Assembly: GCA_905221605.1 (NCBI GenBank)
Contig: CAJNDS010002080.1
Span: 186,001-250,000, forward strand
Origin: Symbiodinium natans
Lineage: Eukaryota > Sar > Dinophyceae > Suessiales > Symbiodiniaceae
DNA length: 64,000 bases
Direction: 5' to 3'
This document shows positions 55,769 to 64,000 of this stretch, piece after piece (position 1 is the stretch's first letter; each line of letters opens with the position of its first letter). The position numbers and the translations under genes are program-made. The notes below the pieces were generated by a model, which saw nothing but the letters and a program-made list of their open reading frames with translations, ran no database searches and was not told the origin of the DNA.

Positions 55769-56214
55769 CTTCGTGCGGGGCTTCGGGTTTCGGACTTGGG
55801 GTTTAGGGTATAGGACTTGGGGTTTAGGGTTTAGGGTTTGGGGTTTAGGGTGTGGGGTTTGGGGGTTAGGGGGTTAGGGTTTTAGGGGTTTCGGGTTTGG
55901 GGTTTAGAGTTTGGGGTTTAGGGTGTGGGGTTTGGGGGTTAGGGGGTTTGGGGGTTAGGGGGTTAGGGGTTCAGGGGTTTGGGGTTTGGGGTTGAGGGTT
56001 TAGGGTTTAGGGTTGAGGGTTTGGTTTTGGGTCCCAGGAAATCTCTGAAATTTGGGGGTTTACGGGCTTTAAGGGTTCAGGGCTTCGGGCTTCTGGGTTG
56101 CTAGGGTGTTGGGGTTTGAGGGTTTAGGGTAAATCTTTTCGGTCTTAAGCTTTGAGCTTTAGGGTGTCGGGTTGGCAGAACTTCTGACCCAAGTTAGGGG
56201 TACTTATAACCCAC

Positions 56215-56292
56215 TGATGAGTAGCCGCCATGAACCTCCATGTATCCCCCGTGCAACGACTTGTTGGACGGCATCACCCCCGTGCATTGGCC
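56215..56292 (-). CDS. Exon candidate, unknown protein
   Basis: After TAGTGTCTCGAG the minus strand reads PMHGGDAVQQVVARGIHG, GSWRLLI, then A|GTGGGTTA. Unrecognised. Confidence 0.45.
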
Positions 56293-56481
56293 CTCGAGAC
56301 ACTAAGAACCGCTAAGATCCCCCAATGGGCAGATTCCAGGGCTTGTGGGGTTTAGGGTTTTCTGGGGTTCTGGGTTTCATGGGGTTTAGGGGATTCGCAA
56401 CCCGCCAAAAAGGGCTTCGGAGTTGGCAAACCCTAAACCCTATAAACCCTTAACCCTAAACCCTAAACACTAAGCCCAAAC

Positions 56482-56570
56482 CCTGGAACTAAGGATGCTA
56501 AACGTGTCCAGGTGTCCGTGAGTATGGAGGCTTCACACGTAGCCGACCCAGGTTCACCATACCTGCCACG
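56482..56570 (-). CDS. Exon candidate, unknown protein
   Basis: After AATTCTGTGAAG the minus strand reads RGRYGEPGSATCEASILTD, TWTRLASLVP, then CCAGG|GTTTGGGC. Flanked by G-strand and C-strand tracts in the usual arrangement. Confidence 0.45.
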
Positions 56571-56747
56571 CTTCACAGAATTTAGGGTTTAGGGTTTAGG
56601 GTTGAGGGGAGAAGTCTGGGCACTAAAACCCGAAAGGCCGCTAGACCCTGAAACCTTGACACCCTCATAAGCCCTAAAACCCGGGAGGAAAGAATAAACA
56701 CACACACACACACACCTAAACCCCCTAAAGCCTATTCCCCCTGAAGC

Positions 56748-56965
56748 CCTGGAACCCTGGAACCCTGGAACCCTGAAACCCTGGAACCCTGGAACCCTGG
56801 AACCCTGAAACCCTGAAACCCTGAAACCCTGAAACCCTGGAACCCTGAAACCCTGAAACCCTGAAACCCTGAAACCCTGAAACCCTGAAACCCTGAAACC
56901 CTGAAACCCTGAAACCCTGAAACCCTGAAACCCTGAAACCCTGAAACCCTGAAACCCTGAAAAAA
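56748..56965. repeat. (CCCTGAAA)n / (CCCTGGAA)n 8-mer array
   Basis: About 27 8-mers, first mixed and then pure CCCTGAAA, switching abruptly to CCCTAAA at about 56960. Confidence 0.97.
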
Positions 56966-57064
56966 CCCTAAACCCTAAACCCTAAACCTTAAACCCTAAA
57001 CCCTAAACCCTAAACCCTAAACCCTAAACCCTAAACCCTAAACCCTAAACCCTAAACCCTAAAC

Positions 57065-57139
57065 CCTATAGGAGACTTCGACTTGAGGGTTTCAACAAAG
57101 GGGGTGTAGCACGACTGGTCACCTGACCGGCCCGAGCCC
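57065..57139 (-). CDS. Exon candidate, unknown protein
   Basis: After CAACAGTGAAG the minus strand reads GSGRSGDQSCYTPFVETLK then SKSPI, and ATAGG|GTTTAGGG. A second frame (CNSEGARAGQVTSRA) is also open. Downstream, in transcription order, of the 58 kb block. Confidence 0.4.
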
Positions 57140-57826
57140 CTTCACTGTTGCAGTCTGGGACTTTTAGGGTTTAGGGTTTAGGGTTTAGGGTTTAGGGTTT
57201 AGGGTTTAGGATTTAGGGTTTCGGATTTAGGGTTTGGGGTTTGGGGTTTGGGGTTTAGGGTTTAGAGCCTGCGGCTTTAAGGGTTCCGGCCCCAAGGGTT
57301 CGGGGTTTAGGGTTCAGCGCTTCGGGTTTGGGGCTTAGGGTGTGCTGGGTTGTCAGGGATGATTCAGAGGTTGTTGACTTTAGGGACTAGGGTTTAGGGT
57401 TTACGGCTTGAAGGCCCAGGTCAACGAGGGAAGGATATGGGGTTTAGGTTGTAAGGTTGACCAAGCTCGCCAAAAGCACGAACGTGCAAACTCCTGAGCC
57501 CCAATTCCCTAAACCCTGAACCCTAAACCCTAAACCTTAAACCCCAAGGACCAAACCCGAATGATATGCCTTACAACCTGCGAGCATGCGACAGCCCATG
57601 CATGGACATAGAATCGGAAACACAAGGGCCCTGAATTGTGTTTAATCTGGCGTTTTTGAATGTGTCCCTAAACCCTAAAACCCACGCCTACACCCCCAAA
57701 CCGCAACCCCCAAACCCTAAACCCTAACACCCAAACCGCAGACCCCAAACCTTTTAAAGTCCAATCCTCAAACCCCCTTGACCAGAAATCCTAAATTTGT
57801 GGGGTCAAGTGCCGCCTTGATCACTT

Positions 57827-57935
57827 GGCTGCACTCAGGAGGGTAGCTAAAATTAAACTTTTAGCTGCCTTATGAAAAAAACCAAATAAACCCAAAAAAG
57901 GCTAAAGATGTAAAGTTACAGTAAAGCCACAAAGG
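57827..57935 (-). repeat. Dispersed repeat family D, copy D3
   Basis: GGCTGCACTCAGGAGGGTAG ... AAAGTTACAGTAAAG, as in D1 and D2, but with small indels that break the frame shared by those copies. Confidence 0.6.
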
Positions 57936-58062
57936 TCAAATGGCGCAACGTGACAAGGCGAGCCCAAGCGCTTGGTCCATGCTACCATGATGGCAAGCGG
58001 GAGGATGTAGCTGCCAACTAACTGTTGCCCTAAACCCTAACCCTAAACCCTAAACCCTAAAC

Positions 58063-58613
58063 CATATTGCTCCAATCTTTGCACGACGAGCCGACCAGTA
58101 TGATAAGTTTCTTCTCCTCCGCCAGCCTGTTGACACTGACGAGGCAAGCAATCTCGTTCGGAAAGCTCTCGGGGGTCATAAGGGCCACAAGGCTGTCCAA
58201 GACATTGTTCCCGATCGAACCTTACTAGGCCGAAAAACCTGAGGTGATATCCTCAGAAGCCCCAAGAGGGTGCGTAGTCGTTCATGACATCGTTCCAGAT
58301 TCTGGCTCAAACTTCCCAACGCTGCCAACTCCTCAAACGGAGCAACCTGCGGCAGAGATAGTGTTGCAACCCGTGCCCTGGCCAGTCTCCATCTTCTAAG
58401 CACACTAAGTCCTTCTTTTGCCGTGTTCACTGGCTTCAGACTGCGCACAAAAGCATGAAGACTCTGCTGCTAAACCCCCAAACCCAAGGGAGTAGTCTTT
58501 CATGAAGGGACATTGGAAGACCAATTAAGGAGGTTGGCGAGAATGGAGTCAGACTCGAGGAAAAGGTACCGGATCTGAACCCATTCACTCGGAAGGATGC
58601 TGGGGGCACTCAA
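58063..58613 (-). CDS. Longest exon cluster, unknown protein
   Basis: Minus strand. Block 1 (58500-58613) follows acceptor CACAATTGCAG and reads LSAPSILPSEWVQIRYLFLE, SDSILANLLNWSSNVPS, stop. Block 2 (58239-58469) follows GTTTAG: QQSLHAFVRSLKPVNTAK, EGLSVLRRWRLARARVATL, SLPQVAPFEELAALGSLSQ, NLERCHERLRTLLGLLRIS. Block 3 (58063-58220), in another frame: SIGNNVLDSLVALMTPESF, PNEIACLVSVNRLAEEKK, LIILVGSSCKDWSNM, then ATG|GTTTAGGG. Blocks 2 and 3 join in frame with an intron from GGAA|GTTTGAGCC to CCTAGTAAG (about 90 nt), or the locus has a frameshift. Helical composition; no family recognised. Confidence 0.6.
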
Positions 58614-59084
58614 CTGCAATTGTGCATTGCTGCTTCGTGAAGACCAGGTCCCATCCATCTACAGCCCTGAAGCCTACAACCACTTCGGGTTGTGTTTACT
58701 TAATCCCTGTTCCCCTAGGAAGAAAAAAGGATCCTTTTTGTTCATATACAAGAAAGCCCATAAGCCAAAAAGTAAAAAGGATCCCTAACACTGATCGAGT
58801 TTAGGGTTCAAGGTTTAGGGTTCTTAGCGTTTTTTCGGGTTTAGAAGGTTTAGGGTTCTTAGGGCTCGGGCTTTGGGGCTTTAAGGGCGTGCGGTTTTGG
58901 GGTTAGGGCCCCTTAGCTAGGGCTTAAGAAGCCCTAAACCCTATATAAACCCTAAACCCTAAACCCTAAAGCCTAAACCCCAGACGGTATGAGGCTGAGG
59001 GGCTCTTCACCGCCTCAGAAGTGTTCATGAGCCCCCTCCCTCCCCCTCCCCCCCAAAAAAAAAACAATACAGAGAAAAAAACAC

Positions 59085-59245
59085 ACATATATATATATAT
59101 ACACATATACATCTACATATACATATACAACACATACATATACATATACACATATATACGTATACATATATATATATATATATATTAATATTTATATTTA
59201 TTTTTATACTTATATTTATATTTATATTTATATTTATATTTATAA
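59085..59245. repeat. (TA)n, (ATATAC)n and (TTTATA)n microsatellite
   Basis: ACACATATATATATATATAC, then ACATATACATATAC, then TTATATTTATATTTATATT, preceded by a C-run/A-run junction. Confidence 0.95.
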
Positions 59246-59248
59246 CAC

Positions 59249-59328
59249 TCGCCCAAGAGACCAGGCAGCGATGGTGTCGAGGTGTGCGATGGCTTCAGGA
59301 TTCAGCCTCGAGGACGCTTTGTCAGGAA
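59249..59328 (-). CDS. Exon candidate, unknown protein (26 codons)
   Basis: After AACTTCAGTTGAG the minus strand reads [26 protein letters not shown], then GTGTTA. Convincing composition, adjacent to a G-strand tract upstream and a microsatellite downstream. Confidence 0.5.
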
Positions 59329-59702
59329 CTCAACTGAAGTTTGTTGGGTTTAGGGTTTAGGGTTTAGGGTTTAGGGTTTAGGGTTTAGGGTTTAGGGCTT
59401 AGGGTTTAGGGTTTAGGGTTTAGGGTTTAGGGTAGGCTTAGGGTTTAGGGTCTAGGGTGCCCTGGCTCAGGATCCCTGATGAGCTGAATTAGTCCCCAAA
59501 CTGGTGGGAGTGTTGAATGTTCAGGCTTTGGGGCTTTGGGGGCCACACTTTCCGATGGAGCTGGGACCTGGGATTTCCCCGACTTCCACGCTGAGCCCGA
59601 AATTCTAAGGGTTTAGGGTGTAGGGTTTAGGGGTTAGGGCTCAGGGTGTAGGGTTTGGGGTTAATTTAGGGTTTAGGGAAGCCCGGTGCGAAGCGCAGTC
59701 AC

Positions 59703-59806
59703 CCCCCTCCCTGCGGAAGCTGCCTGGTTAGCTTCTCCATCTCTGCGAGGTTGCCGCCGGCCACAGCCAACGCCGCCTTCGCACGGGTCTCTGGCTGCTG
59801 TCTCTT
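59703..59806 (-). CDS. Exon candidate, unknown protein (34 codons)
   Basis: After CCCCAAACTCAAG the minus strand reads KRQQPETRAKAALAVAGGN, LAEMEKLTRQLPQG, with donor GGGG|GTGACT. Ala/Lys/Gln-rich and helical. Unrecognised; among the best single exons. Confidence 0.55.
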
Positions 59807-60291
59807 CTTGAGTTTGGGGTTTAGCGTTTAGGGTTTAGGGCTTAGGGTTTAGGGTTTGGCCCTTAACTTCGTTTGAGTCGGCCCAGGGCTCAGGGGTTTT
59901 CGGGTTTAAGGTTTACATGCGCCCGCGTTCCGCGTAATCGACCCCCCCCCCCCCCCCCAATGGTATCCCTCCCCCTCCCCCCCCCCAACCCTGCCCGGTA
60001 ACCCTAAAGCCACCACGGACCACAGGGGGGGGGGAAGAGAGAAACCCTCAACCTAAACCCCAAACCTGAACCCGCAGCCCTAATTCCTAAACCCGCCAAT
60101 GAACCACAGGGGGAGAAGGGTAACCCCGAAACCTTAACCGCTTTAACCAAGGGGTTATGGGTTTGGGGTCTTGGTCTCCTACCCCAAACCCTAAACCCTA
60201 AACCCTACACCCTAAACCTTAAACCCCCAAAAGCCCCTCCCCCACCCCCCCTCCCCCCAAGCCCTCAAACCCCGACACCCTAGAGCTGGCT

Positions 60292-60430
60292 GGTTCTCAG
60301 TAGGGAATGAGGGAATGAAATCCTTTCTTATATATATATGTGTATATATAGTTATATTCATATGTATATGTGTGTATATATATATATACAGTACCCCCCC
60401 CCCCCCAAAGATCCACCTGTTTTTGCTGTA
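60292..60430. mobile_element. Family K composite element ((TA)n plus C run)
   Basis: GGCTGGTTCTCAGTAGGGAAT, GAGGGAATG, (TA)n, CAGTACCCCCCCCC, then AAAGATCCACC. A reversed relative is at 62245-62332. A separate AACCAAGAACCAAGAATCAA / TTGGTTCTTGGTTCTTGG palindrome follows at 60458-60517. The 157-aa minus ORF across both is not called. Confidence 0.55.
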
Positions 60431-60775
60431 TAGGACATTATACATAAAATATTCTGGAACCAAGAACCAAGAATCAAGAGTCCTGAGCATCTTGGTTCTT
60501 GGTTCTTGGTTCCTGGGGTATGCCGCGTTGAATTTACATTTGTAAATGCAGTTTTTAATGCAGAAAAACCCTAAGCCCACCGTCTTCAACACTCCGTACA
60601 AACATCTGGGAGTCGCGGACTCATTTCCTCTCCATTCTCTGGCTCTAGGATTCACTGGCTCATTTAAACACCACCACAAATTCACTGACCCGCTGACGCA
60701 TCAACCCACATTCACTCGACCACCGACTCACTCACTCATTCCTTACAAGCATTAAGTTTGCTTATAAATGGGCCG

Positions 60776-60795
60776 GGGGGGGGGGGGGGGGGGAG
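60776..60795. repeat. G run
   Basis: About 18 consecutive G. Confidence 0.9.
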
Positions 60796-60889
60796 CGGGA
60801 GGGTACCAGGGGTCTTCCACATAGCCAGGACCCCGAAACACCCCCGCCCTTCCCTTCCCTCAGCTCCACTGCGGGCTAATTCTCTAAAA

Positions 60890-61700
60890 CCTATTGGTTT
60901 AAGGGTTTAGGGTTTCAAAGAGAAGCCTCGAAACCCTGTCGGGCTAAGCAATTAAACCCAAACCCTGAACTTTTAAACCCTATATGGTTAAGGTTCAAAG
61001 GTTCAGGGTTTAAGATTTAGGCATTTACACAGAAGTCGGCAATTAAACCTAAACCTTTAAGCTTTGAACGCTATAGGATTAATGTTTAACGTTTCAAGGT
61101 TTAGGATTTAAGATTTATAGGCACTAAAACCTAAGCCCATAGAGTCCAAACCTTAGGGTTTAAGGTTGTGGCATTAAACCTTTTGGGGTCTGAACCCTAA
61201 AGCCCTATAGGGCCCAAAAAGGCTGAACGGTTTTAACTCTATAGGCGCTGAAGGTCTACATGCCCGGACCTTAGGTTTGTAAACCACTAAAGCCTATAGG
61301 GCTTAAACGTTTAGAGTTTTTTGCAGGGTTTATCTCTCAAACCCTCATGGGCTTAGCCCTATTGTGTTGAAACCCTATTGGCTTAAGGTTTCATTTAAAG
61401 CTAAGCCCATGTAGATTTAAGGTTTAGGCATTTGAACCTTAGCCCTACACTTTTTAGGGTCTGAACCCTAAAACCCTATAGGGCCTAAAAAGGCTCAAAC
61501 GTTTTAACCCTATTGGAGCTGAAGGTATACGTGCCCAGACCTTAGGTTCGTAAAACCATTAAACCCTATAACGTTGAACGGTTTAGGGTCTTTTCAGGGT
61601 TCATCTATAAACCCGGCACGGAGTTAGCCCTATTGGGTTTAGACCCTATAGGGTTTGCAGGTTTCGGGTTTAAGGTATAGGCATTGTCTATAGGAGTAGA
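60890..61700. repeat. Diverged tandem duplication with (GGTTTAA / CCCTATAGG) motifs
   Basis: 61160-61385 and 61430-61660 share the order GGGTCTGAACCCTAAA, CCCTATAGGGC, AAAAAGGCT, ACGTTTTAAC, GAGCTGAAGGT, GGACCTTAGGTT, GTTTAGGGTCTTTTCAGGGTT, GGGCTTAGCCCTAT, at roughly 75 percent identity. Shorter relatives lie to the left. No ORF. Confidence 0.65.
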
Positions 61701-61984
61701 ACCTTTTGACCCCGATAGGCTTGAGGCTTAAATCCCTAAACTTCAATTCCCGTAGGGTTATGCCTACGTTTGCAGTGCTTTGCAGGGCTTGCCTCCTGTG
61801 AAAATGCAAAGAGAAAGTAGAAGTGCCCACATCATGCATGTTGTTTTTCGGTAGAAGTACTGTATATCTGACACAGGTAATGGAGAAGGCATAAGGTGAT
61901 GCTAAAAAATCATCTGCTGTAAGTCCCGGGGACACGAGAATACTGTGAGCAATATCGTTTCACTATTCCCTGAGACCGCCAGAA

Positions 61985-62200
61985 GCTATTTTTTAAGATA
62001 CTTTACGGTTGCATTTTTGTTTTTCAGGGTGCTTCAGGCGGTTGTGTGCTGCTAGAGCTTAATATAGCGAGGGTTTAGGGTGGTTTTGAGACAAAGACTA
62101 GTGAAAGGGGTACGTGCGCCAGAAGGTTTTGTTTAGATACTTTACTGATATATTCTTTTTTCAGGATGTTTCAGGTGGTTGTACGTCTCGTCAGGAGAAA
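61985..62200. repeat. Paired exon-acceptor-like repeats
   Basis: Two related segments: AGATACTTTACGGTTGCATT-TTTGTTTTTCAGGGTGCTTC and AGATACTTTACTGATATATTC-TTTTTTCAGGATGTTTC. Each looks like a pyrimidine-rich acceptor followed by GG(T/A)TG(C/T)TTCAGG(C/T)GGTTGT. They may be duplicated plus-strand splice acceptors; the exons could not be defined. Confidence 0.4.
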
Positions 62201-62244
62201 CGATATAACATGTTGCGGGAGCTGTGTTGTCTATTGCAAGTCTC

Positions 62245-62332
62245 TAAAACGGTGGATCTTTGGGGGGGGGGGGGGGTAGTATATATATATATATATGTGT
62301 GTATATGGCCCTAATACCCTACGAAGAACCAG
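62245..62332. mobile_element. Family K composite element, reversed copy
   Basis: GGTGGATCTTTGGGGGG run, TAGTA(TA)n, then CCCTACGAAGAACCAGG, the reverse order of 60292-60430. Confidence 0.5.
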
Positions 62333-62390
62333 GGGGGGCAGCAAGCATTTTGCCTCCTCAAGCGCACCGAAGATGTCTGCCACTTGTTTC
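62330..62390 (-). CDS. Exon candidate, unknown protein
   Basis: Acceptor GCCAACAAGTCCAG, then KQVADIFGALEEAKCLLPPL, and donor G|GTTCTTCG. A second minus frame is open (TSPGNKWQTSSVRLRR). The donor coincides with the end of the family K element. Confidence 0.45.
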
Positions 62391-62608
62391 CTGGACTTGT
62401 TGGCCCCACAACCCGAAACCCTAAACCCTCAACCCTAAACCCTAAACCTACCCCCCCCCCCAAAAAAAAAAAAAAACAACTTCATCTAGGTTCCTAAACC
62501 CTTAACCCTAAACCCGGAACCCTGCACCCGGAATCCTGAACCCTCCATCTGCTGAAGGGTACCTGTGCCCCAACTCCTGTGTTCCGACCTCCCTTGATTC
62601 AGGGATAT

Positions 62609-62707
62609 CTTGGGATGTTGCCCCTTATATATACTAACAGTCCTGAATAGGGATTATAGTTATAATCCCGATTGAAGACTGCTAGTACAAGGGGGGAACA
62701 CCCCAAG
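62609..62707. mobile_element. MITE-like palindrome, family A, complete copy
   Basis: CTTGGGATGTTGCCCCTTAT at the left, AAGGGGGGAACACCCCAAG at the right, inner ACTAACAGTCCTGAATAGGG / CCCGATTGAAGACTGCTAGT. Uninterrupted, 99 bp. Confidence 0.8.
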
Positions 62708-62941
62708 GTTATCCCCTACATTCTGATCGGGTCCATAATGAGAACGTAGGGAACATTTACCTGAACTTCAGGGATGTGGGAGGGAGGCCGGAGGGGGGGG
62801 GCGGGGGGGGGGCGGGGGGGGGGGGTTTCGCACTGGGTTGATCTACATTATGGGCTCAGGAGAGTTCAAAGATTCTGACTAAACCCTAAACCCTAAACCC
62901 TAAACCCTAAACCCTAAACCCTAAACCCTAAACCCCAAAAC

Positions 62942-63055
62942 CTGCGCCCTGTGCTAGCTGGCGCGATCACCAAGCCCAGTCCTGAAGAAAGGCAAAAAAG
63001 GAGTCCGAGAACCGAGCTTAGTAGCTGGATCTCAACGTCCCGGAGGCCAAAGTGG
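62942..63055 (-). CDS. Exon candidate with predicted membrane helix
   Basis: After AAACCCTGAG the minus strand reads HFGLRDVEIQLLSSVLGLL, FCLSSGLGLVIAPASTGR, then CAG|GTTTTGG. Residues 11-31 are hydrophobic enough for one transmembrane segment. An internal acceptor-like CCTTTTTTGCCTTTCTTCAG could instead mark an intron end. Confidence 0.4.
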
Positions 63056-63223
63056 CTCAGGGTTTAGGGTGGTTTAGGGTTTAGGGTTTAGGGTTTAGGG
63101 TTTAGGGTTTAGGGTTTAGGGTTAGCGTCTGCTGTTGACAGCATACCGCTCTGCATTTCCACAGCTAGGGCTTCAGGGCTTAGGTTTTCTGGGCTTAGTC
63201 AGAGTCGTCAATACTCAATACTC

Positions 63224-63266
63224 CTGTGCGGCGCAACCACCAAGGGCATCTCATTCCAAATGGCGA
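63224..63266 (-). CDS. Micro-exon candidate
   Basis: After GTTTAGAGTAG the minus strand reads AIWNEMPLVVAPH before a GA-type donor (CACAG|GAGTAT). A further acceptor (GTGGAAATGCAG) at about 63164 is followed by SGMLSTADANPK. Confidence 0.3.
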
Positions 63267-63549
63267 CTACTCTAAACCCTAAACCCTAAACCCTAAACCA
63301 TAAACTCAAACCCTAAACCCACTACTCTGGGTCCTAGACTCTTAACCCCAGCCATTAGGGTCCTCTTGCATTCACTCTCCTTTGGGGGTTCTTGGGGGTG
63401 CCTGGGTACTCTGGGTCCTAGACTCCTAATTTTTCTAACCCCAGCCATTGGGGTCCTCTTGCATTCGCTCTCCTTTTTGGGGGGGGGTTCTTGGGGCCTA
63501 AACCCTAAACCCTAAACCCTCAACCCTCAACCCTCAACCCTAAACCCTA

Positions 63550-63640
63550 AACCCTAAACTTCCTTGGGTGAGTGCCTTGACCGAGGCCAAGTCGCATCTT
63601 CTTCACTATGCACACCTTGGTTTGCAGCCGGGTGTCGGAG
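63550..63640. CDS. Exon candidate, strand undecided
   Basis: Plus: after CTTGGGTGAG, ALTEAKSHLLHYAHLGLQ, PGVG, then GA|GTTTAGGGG. Minus: HPAANQGVHSEEDATWPR. The plus peptide is the more natural. Confidence 0.35.
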
Positions 63641-63970
63641 TTTAGGGGTTAGAAGGCTTAGGGTTTAGGGTTTAGGGTTCAGGGTTCAGGGTTTAGGGTT
63701 CAGGGCTTAGGGTTTTAAGGCTTAGGAGCTAACCCCTGAAACCACCCACTGCTTGCGGCCCCCTCGCTCAACAAATCCAAGCCAGCGGGGGGAACAGGGG
63801 GGGGGGGGGGGGGGGAACGGCCTCCGAACCTGCTAAGCCCGATAGTATGGAATCTCTATGTGTATATATATATATGTATATACTTATTTGTTTATTTAAA
63901 CATATATGGGAATTTCCCCCCAAAAGAGGTACCTTCCTACCCCAAATAATAGACTAGTATCCCTTAAAAG

Positions 63971-64000
63971 CCCCCCCCCCCCCCAAAAAAAAAAAAAAAA
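63971..64000. repeat. C run joined to A run at window end
   Basis: About 14 C followed by 16 A. Confidence 0.9.

Larger units (their letters stand above)
378..63720. repeat. Dispersed interstitial telomere-type repeat tracts (TTTAGGG/CCCTAAA), window-wide
   Basis: Tracts of 3 to about 18 units of the 7-mer TTTAGGG or its complement recur roughly every 200-400 bp across the window in both orientations. Examples are 406-525, 3225-3355, 4316-4458, 7251-7360, 9718-9816, 12834-12956, 16974-17053, 18450-18553, 19966-20250, 30315-30400, 31457-31543, 35665-35747, 38226-38330, 40014-40120 and 56960-57068. Many are perfect; others carry one-base variants. The unit matches plant/algal/dinoflagellate telomere DNA, but the alternating orientation and the unique DNA on both sides rule out a chromosome end. 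Individual tracts that interrupt other elements are listed separately. Confidence 0.97.

Noticed and set aside
57065-57139. Caspase/metacaspase-like C-terminal segment
   Set aside because: YTPFVETLKS loosely recalls such a region, but there is no catalytic His/Cys motif nearby.
60212-60685. 157-aa minus ORF, the longest in the window
   Set aside because: It passes through a C run, a (TA)n microsatellite and an inverted repeat; its composition follows the repeats.
1-64000. tRNA, rRNA, CRISPR or bacterial-type operators
   Set aside because: No cloverleaf with conserved boxes, no rRNA core motifs and no spacer-repeat pattern. The regular repeats lack unique equal-length spacers.

Overview
This looks like a nuclear genome window from a eukaryote with plant-type (TTTAGGG)n telomeres. 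Such telomeres are known in land plants, many green algae, dinoflagellates and chromerids. I lean towards an algal protist but cannot name a lineage. There are no prokaryotic operons, rRNA, tRNA or CRISPR. Most long lines of a naive ORF scan are read-through of 7-mer repeats or microsatellites, which give peptides such as LNPKP or GLGFRV.

The window is a mosaic. Several hundred short blocks, about 40-250 bp, of ordinary mixed sequence alternate with tracts of CCCTAAA or TTTAGGG. These tracts are interstitial, run in both orientations, and occur about every 200-400 bp from end to end. The blocks fall into three classes. (1) Exon-like blocks have one open, protein-like frame and plausible AG/ and /GT or /GC borders, mostly on the minus strand. 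(2) Palindromic MITE-like elements belong to more than a dozen families, several with multiple copies. (3) Simple repeats make up the rest: (TA)n, long G or C runs, C-run/A-run junctions and 7- to 12-mer tandem arrays. No exon chain could be assembled into a recognised protein, so the exon calls are candidates. A 30-codon open frame in one of six frames is common by chance, and confidences reflect that.

Layout: 1-5.8 kb holds telomere-type tracts, MITEs and weak exon blocks. 5.8-12.03 kb is a tandem segmental duplication of about 2.8 and 3.4 kb. 12.0-13.2 kb is simple repeats. 13.2-15.2 kb is an AT-rich island with a giant hairpin and satellite-like units. 15.2-24 kb is tract-dense and MITE-rich. 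24-32.5 kb carries a Cys-rich plus-strand exon at 24.3 kb and minus-strand exon candidates, including a three-exon cluster at 27.1-27.6 kb. 34-42.7 kb and 44.5-52.6 kb are the densest runs of minus-strand exon candidates. 43.0-44.4 kb is a tract-free island with three plus-strand ORFs. 54.4-55.6 kb is a 391-bp tandem array. 55.7-63.3 kb has more minus-strand exons, including the longest coding block at 58.06-58.61 kb.

The most notable observation is how the telomere-type tracts sit. They interrupt MITEs; in one case exactly four CCCTAAA units are inserted at a pre-existing CCCTAAA in the element. They lie between a full exon start and a 38-bp truncated copy of it. They also supply splice-site-like borders, with G|GTTTAGGG after exons and C-strand repeats before acceptors. 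This suggests a process that expands 7-mers throughout the genome, including genes, and introns that would be telomere-repeat foldbacks.
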